DNA of 12,562 bases from an uncultured Dyadobacter sp. (GTDB taxonomy: Bacteria > Bacteroidota > Bacteroidia > Cytophagales > Spirosomataceae), in the NCBI GenBank assembly GCA_946481035.1, contig CAMLNK010000028.1:1-12562 (forward strand), read 5' to 3'. The first letter of the stretch is position 1; each line of letters begins with the position of its first letter. The position numbers and the translations under genes are program-made. The notes under the pieces were generated by a model. The model had not been told where the DNA came from. It saw only the letters and a list, made by a program, of their open reading frames with translations, and made no database searches. This document shows positions 1 to 5,884 of the stretch, in pieces.

Positions 1-460
1 GCGGCTTATGCCCTTTCTCGGTCTTCTGTATCTTTTTCTCGATCGATTCGAGGTCTTTCAGCTGTAACTCGGCGTCGATGATTTCTTTATCGAAAACCGG
101 GTCAACGCGGCCTTCCACGTGCACGACGTTATCGTCGGCGAAGCAGCGTACCACGTGTACGATCGCATCTACCTCACGGATATTGGCCAAAAATTTATTC
201 CCCAATCCCGCTCCCTGGCTCGCACCTTTCACGAGACCGGCAATATCCACGAATTCGATGATAGTAGGGATCACTTTTTGAGGGCCGACCAGCCTGGTCA
301 GCACGTCCAGACGCTCGTCGGGAACGGTCACAACGCCCACATTGGGCTCTATGGTGCAAAAAGGATAATTGGCAGCTTCGGCTTTGCCGGTAGAGATGGC
401 ATTAAAAAGGGTGGATTTCCCAACGTTCGGCAATCCAACAATCCCACATTGAAGACTCAT
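1..460 (-). CDS. ychF: Redox-regulated ATPase YchF (Obg-like), N-terminal part
   Basis: This is the first 153 codons of a YchF/OLA1-family P-loop NTPase; the C-terminal part lies beyond base 1. The family binds ribosomes, prefers ATP to GTP and is linked to translation and oxidative stress in the cytoplasm. Seen in the translation: P-loop GLPNVGKS at residues 9-16, the switch I region around [14 protein letters not shown] (31-44), and switch [12 protein letters not shown] at 72-81. There the position that is catalytic Gln in Ras is Leu, as expected for HAS-type NTPases. The [21 protein letters not shown] stretch begins near residue 88. The Asn-x-x-Glu base-specificity motif and the TGS domain are outside the window. 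The ATG at 458-460 gives the canonical [16 protein letters not shown] start. The gene probably forms its own unit from the promoter at 531-563. Confidence 0.97.
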   Translation of the reverse strand, partial: MSLQCGIVGLPNVGKSTLFNAISTGKAEAANYPFCTIEPNVGVVTVPDERLDVLTRLVGPQKVIPTIIEFVDIAGLVKGASQGAGLGNKFLANIREVDAIVHVVRCFADDNVVHVEGRVDPVFDKEIIDAELQLKDLESIEKKIQKTEKGHKP

Positions 461-508
461 ATATGAATGGTAAGCAGTGAACGGCGGCCTCATGCCAAAG
501 CATGCCCG

Positions 509-550
509 CCTGCTAAATAATAATTTTTTGCAAAATTACTATTTAGCAGG
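509..550. repeat. 42-base near-perfect palindrome upstream of ychF
   Basis: The arms CCTGCTAAATA (509-519) and TATTTAGCAGG (540-550) pair perfectly over 11 bp. After one mismatch the pairing continues with TAATTTT against AAAATTA, leaving only a tiny central loop. The lower-strand TAATTTTG in the right arm is also the best -7 element for ychF, so the structure sits over the promoter and in the first transcribed bases. It could be an operator, a cruciform or a 5'-UTR hairpin. An unrelated terminator lies just beyond it at 563-590. Confidence 0.75.
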
Positions 551-563
551 TACAAAAACCAAA
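531..563 (-). promoter_or_regulatory. Putative ychF promoter (Bacteroidota type)
   Basis: On the lower strand the -7 element TAATTTTG (538-531) matches TAnnTTTG fully. A TTTG lies at 563-560 with a 21-base spacer. Transcription would start near 525, giving a leader of about 65 bases before the ychF ATG. The -7 element is inside the palindrome and the -33 element touches the terminator stem of the upstream gene. Confidence 0.45.
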
Positions 564-590
564 AGCCTTCGTAATCAATTGCGAAGGCTT
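563..590 (-). terminator. Rho-independent terminator of the PUR-like gene
   Basis: A 9-bp perfect stem, AAGCCTTCG (563-571) with CGAAGGCTT (582-590), has a 10-base loop. On the lower strand it is followed by TTGGTTTTTG, a broken U-run. It lies 20 bases after the stop codon of the PUR-like gene, so it fits termination of that transcript. Confidence 0.7.
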
Positions 591-610
591 CTATTTAATA
601 TCCTAATTTC

Positions 611-931
611 TTAATCCCACTTAAGGTCCGACTCTCCTACTACGTCTACCTCGTCTCCTTTGGATTCAAATTGCGAGAAGTCAACCTCTGGCATCAATTC
701 TGTCTTCACGTGATCAACCGCTTCTTTCAATGCCTCCACGAACTTATCAAAGTCCTCCTTATACAAAAACATCTTGTGTTTTTCATAGGTAAATCCGTCT
801 CCCTGAGGGTGGCGACGGCTTTCTGTGATGGTAAGATAGTAATCGTTAGATCGCGTAGAGCGAACATCGAAGAAGTAAGTCCTTTTTCCCGCCCTGACCC
901 TTTTGGAGTAGATTTGCTCTCTGTCTTCCAC
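611..931 (-). CDS. PUR-family (DUF3276) DNA/RNA-binding protein
   Basis: A protein of 106 residues that fits the short Bacteroidota PUR-alpha-like family (DUF3276), relatives of the single-strand nucleic-acid-binding PUR fold known from eukaryotes and Borrelia. The diagnostic N-terminal block IYSKRVRAGKRTYFFDV (about residues 7-23) is followed by a paired beta stretch (YYLTITESRR), a helix (YKEDFDKFVEALKEAVDHV) and an acidic tail rich in Asp and Glu. Target and role are unknown; nucleic-acid binding is inferred from the family. The frame extends upstream to a TTG at 956-958. The GTG at 929-931 is preferred because homologues, as I recall them, begin MEDRE/MEEKR just before IYSKR, and because the promoter at 964-992 would put transcription start within a base or two of the TTG. 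The gene is monocistronic and divergent from the RlpA-like gene. Confidence 0.88.
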   Translation of the reverse strand: MEDREQIYSKRVRAGKRTYFFDVRSTRSNDYYLTITESRRHPQGDGFTYEKHKMFLYKEDFDKFVEALKEAVDHVKTELMPEVDFSQFESKGDEVDVVGESDLKWD

Positions 932-963
932 TATGTTTAGTTTTAAATAGGTTTCCAAACGCT

Positions 964-992
964 AAAATATAAAGTTTATTGCTGCTTCCAAA
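964..992 (-). promoter_or_regulatory. Putative promoter of the PUR-like gene
   Basis: The lower strand reads TTTG (992-989), 17 bases, then TATATTTT (971-964), seven of eight to TAnnTTTG. The expected start is near 957, giving a leader of about 25 bases to the GTG at 931. Confidence 0.5.
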
Positions 993-1070
993 AAAACCGG
1001 AATATATTAGCAGTTTGTTGATTGCGGGTGACAAGCACGCCCACCTTCCGCACTCAAATTATGTGCAACT

Positions 1071-1105
1071 TTTGCTGGTTTGTTAAGATCTTTTTACTAG
1101 TTTTG
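1071..1105 (+). promoter_or_regulatory. Putative promoter of the RlpA-like/DUF58 pair
   Basis: The upper strand has TTTG at 1071-1074 and a full -7 match TAGTTTTG at 1098-1105, with a 23-base spacer; a second TTTG at 1079-1082 is only 15 bases away. The start would be near 1112, leaving a leader of about 87 bases. That leader contains a 6-bp hairpin (ATAAGG 1155-1160, CCTTAT 1169-1174). The rest of the 932-1198 gap shows nothing else recognisable. Confidence 0.45.
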
Positions 1106-1198
1106 AAATTCGTGGGTTTTAAAATTGATCTGAAACACCAAAGGAAGATATGAGATAAGGGACTTTTACCTTATTATGTTTCACCTAAATCCAGAAAA

Positions 1199-1651
1199 AT
1201 GACTTATCGTCGGATTCTGATTCTCACCATGTTAGCGTTTGCCGCGCTGTTACCGGAAGCCATTGCACAGGTAAAACTCGGCAAAACAGAAACCGGAAAC
1301 GCCTCCTACTATTCGGCGCGGTTCCACGGCAGGAAAACCTCTTTCGGGGAAGTACATAAAAGCAGTGAATTGCTGGCCGCCCATCGGAGCTATCCGCTCA
1401 ATACCATGCTCGAAGTGACGAATCTGGAAAACGACGAAAAAGTGATCGTGAGAGTCAACGACCGCGGCCCGTTCTCGAAGCACCGGGTAATCGACCTCAG
1501 TAAAGAAGCAGCCCGTCTGCTGGGCATTCTCGCCAAAGGAGTTGCCAATGTTTCAATAAGGGTTGTAGGAATGGAAGGAATGGTGCTGTTGTCACCCAAT
1601 GAAGAAATCGACCCGAAATCGGGCAAAGTCATTTCTATGAGAAGTAAGTAA
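1199..1651 (+). CDS. RlpA-like septal ring lytic transglycosylase (DPBB domain)
   Basis: A 150-residue exported protein with a double-psi beta-barrel domain of the RlpA family. These enzymes cleave peptidoglycan glycan strands, often denuded ones, during cell separation. Residues 1-23 form a signal peptide (charged TYRR, hydrophobic core, Ala-Ile-Ala before Gln24); there is no lipobox Cys. The domain spans roughly 33-124: GNASYYSARFHGRKTSFGE (33-51), AAHRSYPLNTMLEVTNL (60-76), VRVNDRGPF (84-92) and RVIDLSKEAA (96-105). Glu51 and Asp88 sit where the catalytic acids of Pseudomonas RlpA lie. The C-terminal SPOR domain of classical RlpA is absent, so septal targeting must differ if it occurs. The ATG at 1199 follows an A-rich stretch. 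The DUF58 gene starts 14 bases after its stop, suggesting co-transcription. Confidence 0.92.
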   Translation: MTYRRILILTMLAFAALLPEAIAQVKLGKTETGNASYYSARFHGRKTSFGEVHKSSELLAAHRSYPLNTMLEVTNLENDEKVIVRVNDRGPFSKHRVIDLSKEAARLLGILAKGVANVSIRVVGMEGMVLLSPNEEIDPKSGKVISMRSK

Positions 1652-1665
1652 GCCTTGATGCTAAC

Positions 1666-2580
1666 ATGAGTGTCCGCCAACTGGATCTGGCCAAAGTCAG
1701 AGAATTCGGAAATCTGGAATTTCTTGCAAAACAGTTGGTAGAAGGTTTCATCACCGGTCTTCACAAATCCCCTTTTCACGGCTTTTCAGTCGAATTTGCT
1801 GAACATCAGCTTTACAATACAGGCGAATCCACACGGAATATCGACTGGAAAGTATTTGCCAAAACCGACCGGCTTTACGTCAAGCGTTACGAGGAAGAAA
1901 CCAATCTCCGGTGCCATATTCTGCTCGATACGTCGTCATCGATGTATTATCCCGAAGACAATTTCGGTAAAATGACGTTCAGCGTGATGGCTGCGGCGAG
2001 CCTTACCTATTTGCTGCAACGGCAGAAAGACGCGGTAAGCCTATGCACATTTTCGGAGCAAATTGAAGTTCAAACGGCAGTAAAGTCCACGCCCTCGCAT
2101 GTGCACAAGATCATGCTCGAACTGGAACAGCAACTGCAAACGAACCGCCCGCTGCTGAAAACATCAGTCGCCGAGGTGCTCCACCAGATCGCCGAAAAGA
2201 TCCATAAGCGCTCGCTCGTGGTCATTTTCAGTGATATGTTCGACAATATAGAAGAAGCCGACAAGATTTTCTCCGCATTACAGCATTTGCGGCATAACCT
2301 GCACGAGGTACTGCTTTTCCACGTCACCGACCGTAAAACCGAAGAGAATTTCGCATTTGAAAACCGGCCTTACGAGTTTATTGACCTCGAAACGGGCGAA
2401 AAAATCAAAGTTCAGCCCGAGCAGGTCCGCGAATCGTACCAGCAGTTTGTAGGTGATTTTTATCAGAAACTGAAACTGAAATGCGGGCAATACAAGATCG
2501 ACTTCATCGAAGCGGATATTGCCAAAGGCTTCGATCCGGTACTGCTCGCCTATTTAGTGAAGCATTCCAAAATGCGCTAA
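1666..2580 (+). CDS. DUF58 domain protein with VWA-like fold
   Basis: A 304-residue cytoplasmic protein of the DUF58 family (COG1721). The hallmark block SVEFAEHQLYNTGESTRNIDW (41-61, broken here for length) and KVFAKTDRLYVKRYEEE (62-78) leads into a von Willebrand A-like fold. The MIDAS metal site is visible: LLDTSSSM with Asp88, Ser90 and Ser92, a Thr/Ser pair near 166-167, and FSDMFD with Asp190. No membrane segment is visible, unlike many longer DUF58 proteins. Family members usually sit beside a MoxR AAA+ ATPase, which remodels or activates partners with VWA proteins. No moxR is in this window; the neighbour is the RlpA-like gene. A role in envelope or stress physiology is only a guess. 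The gene runs tail to tail with radA, 16 bases apart. Confidence 0.9.
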   Translation: MSVRQLDLAKVREFGNLEFLAKQLVEGFITGLHKSPFHGFSVEFAEHQLYNTGESTRNIDWKVFAKTDRLYVKRYEEETNLRCHILLDTSSSMYYPEDNFGKMTFSVMAAASLTYLLQRQKDAVSLCTFSEQIEVQTAVKSTPSHVHKIMLELEQQLQTNRPLLKTSVAEVLHQIAEKIHKRSLVVIFSDMFDNIEEADKIFSALQHLRHNLHEVLLFHVTDRKTEENFAFENRPYEFIDLETGEKIKVQPEQVRESYQQFVGDFYQKLKLKCGQYKIDFIEADIAKGFDPVLLAYLVKHSKMR

Positions 2581-2586
2581 CGCATT
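2571..2586. terminator. Small hairpin between the DUF58 gene and radA
   Basis: AATGCG (2571-2576) pairs with CGCATT (2581-2586) around a CTAA loop that contains most of the DUF58 stop codon. On the lower strand it follows radA and is trailed by TTTT, so it could help end radA. A run of seven A on the upper strand (2588-2594) does not suit termination of the plus-strand gene. The stem is short and the call is weak. Confidence 0.3.
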
Positions 2587-2596
2587 CAAAAAAAGC

Positions 2597-3970
2597 CTAC
2601 TGATTCAGAAAGAGCGACATAAACAGCTCGTCCAAATGCGCAACGGGTATCACTTCGATTTTCCCACGCTTCAAGTCCAGGCCTTTGCTGTTGTATTTTG
2701 AAATATAAATCTTCTTGAAACCCAGCTTTTCGGATTCCGAAATGCGGCTGTCAATGCGGTTGACAGCGCGTACCTCGCCGCCTAACCCTACTTCCGCCGC
2801 GAAACATACCGATGGTGGGATGAATTTATCCTCATAAGAAGAAACAAGGGAAGCGATCACCGCCAGGTCAATCGCAGGATCTTCCACTTTCAAGCCGCCG
2901 GCCACATTTAAAAACACGTCCTGCACGCCAAGCCTGAAACCGCCGCGCTTTTCCAGCACGGCCAGCAGCATCTGCAAACGCTTCGCGTCGAAACCCGTAC
3001 TGCTCCGTTGAGGCGTTCCGTAGGTTGCCACGCTGACAAGTGATTGTATTTCTACTAAAAGCGGCCTGTTACCTTCCATCATCGAACCGATCGCAATGCC
3101 GCTAACCGGTTCATCACGTTGCGAAATCAGAATTTCCGAAGGGTTACTCACCTGCCGGAGGCCTGTACCCTGCATTTCATAAATACCGAGCTCGGAAGTA
3201 CTTCCAAAACGGTTTTTCATCGTCCGCAAAATCCGGTAGGTGTTATGGCGGTCTCCTTCGAATTGAAGCACGGTATCCACCATGTGTTCCAGTACTTTCG
3301 GGCCTGCGAGCGAGCCATCTTTGGTGATATGGCCTATTAAAAACACAGGCACGCCCATTTCCTTCGCATATTTCATAAACTCCGCCGTGCATTCGCGCAC
3401 CTGCGACACGCTACCCGCGCCCGACTCGATGTAAGTCGATTGCATGGTTTGAATGGAATCAACGATCAGAATTTCGGGTTGAAAATCTTCTATTTGCCTG
3501 AAAATATTCTGAGTTTGCGTATCGGTGAGAATGAAGCAGTTATCGCTTTTGGCAGCCACGCGTTCCGCGCGCATTTTGATCTGCGCTTCCGATTCTTCGC
3601 CTGAAACGTACAGAACCTTTTTATTCGAAAGCGTCAACGCGATTTGCAGCATCAATGTAGATTTCCCTATTCCGGGTTCGCCGCCGATCAGCACCAGTGA
3701 ACCTGGCACGATACCTCCGCCGAGCACGCGGTTCAGTTCTTCATCGAATGTGCGGATACGCGGCTCATTTTCGTAGACAATTTCAGCAATCGCCCGCGGA
3801 CGGTTGGCCAGGTTCACCGATTTCCACGAAACCGCTGTTTTTTTGTCGTCCTTTTCGATAACTTCCTGCACGAAAGTATTCCACTCGCCGCACGACGGAC
3901 ACCTGCCGACCCATTTTGGCGAATTATACCCACATTCCTGACAAAAATATGCCGTCTTGGCTTTGGCCAT
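2597..3970 (-). CDS. radA: DNA repair protein RadA (Sms)
   Basis: A 457-residue protein of full family length. RadA is a RecA-like ATPase and hexameric helicase that extends recombination intermediates during repair. Domains in order: an N-terminal C4 zinc finger (Cys10, Cys13, Cys24, Cys27); a RecA-type ATPase with Walker A GEPGIGKST (97-105) and Walker B ILIVDS (167-172); the RadA signature KNRFG (252-256); and a C-terminal Lon-like domain (about 280-450) with the DVFLNVAGGL and DPAIDLAV blocks. All key residues are present. The ATG at 3968-3970 yields MAKAKTAYFCQECG, typical of the family. The gene is monocistronic, convergent with the DUF58 gene and divergent from the beta-barrel gene. 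Confidence 0.98.
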   Translation of the reverse strand: MAKAKTAYFCQECGYNSPKWVGRCPSCGEWNTFVQEVIEKDDKKTAVSWKSVNLANRPRAIAEIVYENEPRIRTFDEELNRVLGGGIVPGSLVLIGGEPGIGKSTLMLQIALTLSNKKVLYVSGEESEAQIKMRAERVAAKSDNCFILTDTQTQNIFRQIEDFQPEILIVDSIQTMQSTYIESGAGSVSQVRECTAEFMKYAKEMGVPVFLIGHITKDGSLAGPKVLEHMVDTVLQFEGDRHNTYRILRTMKNRFGSTSELGIYEMQGTGLRQVSNPSEILISQRDEPVSGIAIGSMMEGNRPLLVEIQSLVSVATYGTPQRSSTGFDAKRLQMLLAVLEKRGGFRLGVQDVFLNVAGGLKVEDPAIDLAVIASLVSSYEDKFIPPSVCFAAEVGLGGEVRAVNRIDSRISESEKLGFKKIYISKYNSKGLDLKRGKIEVIPVAHLDELFMSLFLNQ

Positions 3971-4003
3971 AATAGAATAGTCTAATTTATATCCTCTTGG
4001 TGA

Positions 4004-4032
4004 CTAACGTAATTCGGACGATATTAATCCAA
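4004..4032 (-). promoter_or_regulatory. Weak putative radA promoter
   Basis: The lower strand shows TTG (4032-4030), an 18-base spacer and TACGTTAG (4011-4004), one mismatch from TAnnTTTG. The start would fall near 3997, about 28 bases before the ATG. I found no cleaner match in the 165-base gap, and none for the plus-strand gene at 4136. Confidence 0.3.
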
Positions 4033-4135
4033 TATTTGCAGGTTTCGGCCATAAAATCAAAAAAAATGTAGGATGGGTATAGTTTTTTCCAAATTGGCGT
4101 TATTTACCTGTTTTACTTAAAAAATCATATTATCC

Positions 4136-4852
4136 ATGAACATCCTGACAAAAGTGGCCTGTGCCTGTTTGCTCTGCATTTTCGCATTCTCAAATGTGCA
4201 GGCCCAGAAAAAAGGTTTTGCGTTTGGTATCAAGGGAGGGGTGAACCTGTCGCGGCTCACAATGGGCGACGTTTTCACGACGCGTTACGATGATAATGGT
4301 AATCCGTATCTCGGATACGATGGCAAAGAGGTTCGGGACAACCTGAAAGAAAGTTTCAACACAAGGACCGGCGCGGTCGGCGGTATCTGGATGCGCTTCG
4401 GTAAAACACTATTCATACAACCAGAGGTACTGGTATCGACCAAAGGCGGTTCGTTCAAAATAATCCAGAATGACCAGGAAATACCGGTTGAAAAAACTAT
4501 CAATGTTAAATACAGCAACATTGACGTCCCACTGCTTATCGGTCTGAAAGGCGGCCCATTCCGCATTCTTGCCGGGCCGGTTACTTCCTTCCGCATTGGC
4601 GATAACCAGCGCCTGCGCGATGCGTTCAAATACTACACATCCGATTTGAACAACGCCATGTCCGAAGCAACATTCGGCTACCAGCTCGGCGCCGGTCTGG
4701 ATTTGGGTAATTTCAGTCTGGACGTAAGAAAAGAAGGCTCATTCACCAACCTGGCGTCATTCCAGGTAAGCGGCCAGCAAGTGAATGGCGGCGCGTCATT
4801 GAAACAGAAAGTGAGTTCGTGGCAGGTGACGCTGGGATTGAAGTTGTTCTAA
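4136..4852 (+). CDS. Outer-membrane beta-barrel protein, PorT-like
   Basis: A 238-residue protein of the outer-membrane beta-barrel (OMP_b-brl_2/PorT-like) type common in Bacteroidota. Residues 1-23 are a clear signal peptide ending Val-Gln-Ala before Gln24. The mature part begins with the strand FAFGIKGGVNLSRL (28-41), typical of the family. It continues with alternating polar/apolar strands such as GAVGGIWMRFG and LFIQPEVLVSTKGG, and ends in WQVTLGLKLF with the C-terminal Phe expected for BAM-dependent insertion. The ligand or role cannot be read; such proteins are usually annotated only as porin family. It has no operon partner and is followed by the octamer repeat and a terminator. Confidence 0.88.
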   Translation: MNILTKVACACLLCIFAFSNVQAQKKGFAFGIKGGVNLSRLTMGDVFTTRYDDNGNPYLGYDGKEVRDNLKESFNTRTGAVGGIWMRFGKTLFIQPEVLVSTKGGSFKIIQNDQEIPVEKTINVKYSNIDVPLLIGLKGGPFRILAGPVTSFRIGDNQRLRDAFKYYTSDLNNAMSEATFGYQLGAGLDLGNFSLDVRKEGSFTNLASFQVSGQQVNGGASLKQKVSSWQVTLGLKLF

Positions 4853-4855
4853 TGT

Positions 4856-5041
4856 TGAATGATTGAATTTTGAATGAGTGAATGATTGAATGAGTGAATG
4901 GTTAGTCATTAGGTCAGAAGTGGTCAAGTATTGTTTTTATTTTCACAATTTCATCGCCAGGTCTGACCACACTTGAATTTTTATTCACTCATTCAATCAT
5001 TCACTCATTCACTCATTCAATCATTCAATCATTCAAAATTC
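4856..5041. repeat. Inverted pair of TGAATGAK octamer arrays
   Basis: The left array (4856-4899) is built from TGAATGAT/TGAATGAG units with one 7-base TGAATTT unit. The right array (4983-5041) has the complementary ATTCACTC/ATTCAATC units, seven or more in a row. Bases 4871-4899 and 4983-5011 are exact reverse complements over 29 bases. A second register pairs 4865-4877 with 5029-5041. The 83-base centre holds a weak inner pair, TGGTCA (4921-4926) and TGACCA (4964-4969). The left array starts 4 bases after the beta-barrel stop codon. As RNA this would be a very long hairpin. It has no coding content. It could be a dispersed intergenic repeat or a slippage-prone array. Confidence 0.85.
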
Positions 5042-5060
5042 GGCAGCGCCGCCTATAAAC

Positions 5061-5100
5061 AAAACGAGCAGCCTTCGATCGAGCGATGGCTGCTGTTTTT
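5061..5100. terminator. Bidirectional terminator between beta-barrel and LytTR genes
   Basis: AGCAGCC (5067-5073) pairs with GGCTGCT (5088-5094) over 7 bp around a 14-base loop. AAAAC on the left and GTTTTT on the right extend the stem and supply U-runs in both directions. It lies between convergent genes, so it can serve both. Confidence 0.75.
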
Positions 5101-5137
5101 ATGAATAACCCACTAATTTAATTCACCAAAATATCTT

Positions 5138-5539
5138 TTATGCGCTGATGCGGATGAGGTTGGTGTGGTCCAGAAGACCGGATACCTCTTTGATTTTTCT
5201 GCGCGATACGACTACTTCTTTGCCGCATGAAAGTTTCAGCATGCGATCATCTTCCAGGCGCTCTACCACGTAGTCGGCATTTACAAGGTATGATTTGTGA
5301 ACGCGTAGGAACTTGGCGCTCAACTGCTCTGCAAGAGATTTCAATGTTTTCGACACCAGGTATTTCTTACCATTGTTCGTGTATATGAATGTGTAGTTAC
5401 CTTCACCTTCGAGGAAAGTGATTACATCGGGTGTCAAAAAGATTGTTCTTCCCATCGATTGAACCGAAATGTAAGAACGGCTGTCGTTGTATGATCTCTC
5501 TGACGAGTTGGGGCGAGTAAAGCTTGGAAAATTTTTCAT
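5138..5539 (-). CDS. Stand-alone LytTR DNA-binding regulator
   Basis: A 133-residue protein whose only recognisable domain is LytTR (about residues 27-128), the beta-type DNA-binding fold of AgrA/LytR regulators. Visible blocks: VITFLEGEGNYTFIY (39-53), TLKSLAEQLS (65-74), FLRVHKSYLVN (77-87) and VSRRKIKEV (111-119). There is no receiver domain and no membrane segment, so the input signal is not evident. The frame is open upstream to an ATG at 5621-5623, adding 28 residues. The ATG at 5537-5539 is preferred because a full TAnnTTTG element at 5575-5582 lies inside that extension and because the extra residues look unlike a domain. The upstream CGTA-type palindromes may be its own binding sites (inference). 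It is divergent from pheS. Confidence 0.87.
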   Translation of the reverse strand: MKNFPSFTRPNSSERSYNDSRSYISVQSMGRTIFLTPDVITFLEGEGNYTFIYTNNGKKYLVSKTLKSLAEQLSAKFLRVHKSYLVNADYVVERLEDDRMLKLSCGKEVVVSRRKIKEVSGLLDHTNLIRISA

Positions 5540-5574
5540 GGTAACTACGCTAATATTGTTGTGATTTCTTGTTT

Positions 5575-5603
5575 CAAAATTAGCACATTGCGTAGTGTTC
5601 AGA
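5575..5603 (-). promoter_or_regulatory. Putative promoter of the LytTR gene
   Basis: The lower strand has TAATTTTG (5582-5575), a full -7 match. TCTG (5603-5600), one mismatch from TTTG, lies 17 bases upstream. Transcription would begin near 5568, about 30 bases before the ATG at 5539. The -33 element overlaps the first CGTA repeat element. Confidence 0.5.
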
Positions 5604-5724
5604 AAATACGTAAAAGTACGCACCGGGAGTTAACTATCTAATATTCAATAGTTTAATATTTGGTTAATATATCAAATGACGTAACCAAACTTAGTAAAAT
5701 GCGTAATTTTACGTAGTGTCTAAA
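5598..5724. repeat. Diverging 25-base CGTA elements, candidate LytTR operators
   Basis: Element A reads from 5622 down to 5598 on the lower strand and element B from 5700 to 5724 on the upper strand. They agree at 21 of 25 positions and point away from each other across 77 bases. Each begins with TGCGTA, a short T-run and TACGTA, giving an inner palindrome CGTA-N4-TACG (5609-5620 and 5702-5713). Further CGTA/TACG copies occur at 5545-5550, 5591-5594 and 5680-5683. Element A covers the LytTR -33 region. Regulation by the adjacent protein is inference. Confidence 0.6.
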
Positions 5725-5800
5725 ACATGGACTTTTCCAATAAACCAGCCCAATAAACGTAACAACGCCATTTCGCTTCCGCCCGCGAGCTAACTTTCGT

Positions 5801-5808
5801 TATCTTTG
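5801..5808 (+). promoter_or_regulatory. pheS promoter -7 element
   Basis: TATCTTTG is an exact TAnnTTTG match and is followed by GCA, the common form in this phylum. No good TTG/TTTG is present 17-23 bases upstream; the nearest candidates are TTTC or TTCC around 5771-5779. The start would be near 5815, leaving a leader of about 70 bases. Confidence 0.55.
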
Positions 5809-5839
5809 CAGGAATTCCGGGGCCCTCGAAAAGAGCCTC

Positions 5840-5858
5840 CGCCGCAACGTACGCGGCG
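5840..5858 (+). promoter_or_regulatory. GC-rich hairpin in the pheS leader
   Basis: CGCCGC (5840-5845) pairs with GCGGCG (5853-5858) around a 7-base AACGTAC loop, inside the predicted 5' leader and 26 bases before the ATG. It has no U-run, so it is not a classic attenuator terminator. A regulatory role is unproven. Confidence 0.4.
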
Positions 5859-5884
5859 TAAGTCACCAATAACAACAAGCTTTT

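Larger units (their letters stand above)
5540..5884. other. LytTR/pheS divergent intergenic region
   Basis: This 345-base gap contains the two divergent promoters, the paired CGTA elements and the pheS leader, all listed separately. No small ORF or RNA gene is recognisable. The middle (about 5625-5695) is AT-rich with nothing else identifiable. Confidence 0.6.

Noticed and set aside
119..466. Plus-strand open frame opposite ychF
   Set aside because: It lies opposite the ychF P-loop region, and its product has no recognisable domain.
846..1034. Minus-strand frame covering the PUR promoter and N-terminus
   Set aside because: It overlaps the PUR gene in another frame and crosses its promoter; low-complexity product.
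4856..5041. CRISPR array
   Set aside because: Units are 8 bases, contiguous and without spacers, and the two arrays are inverted.
4856..5041. Insertion sequence or MITE with target duplication
   Set aside because: No transposase and no flanking direct repeat could be identified; the arms are octamer arrays rather than defined terminal repeats.
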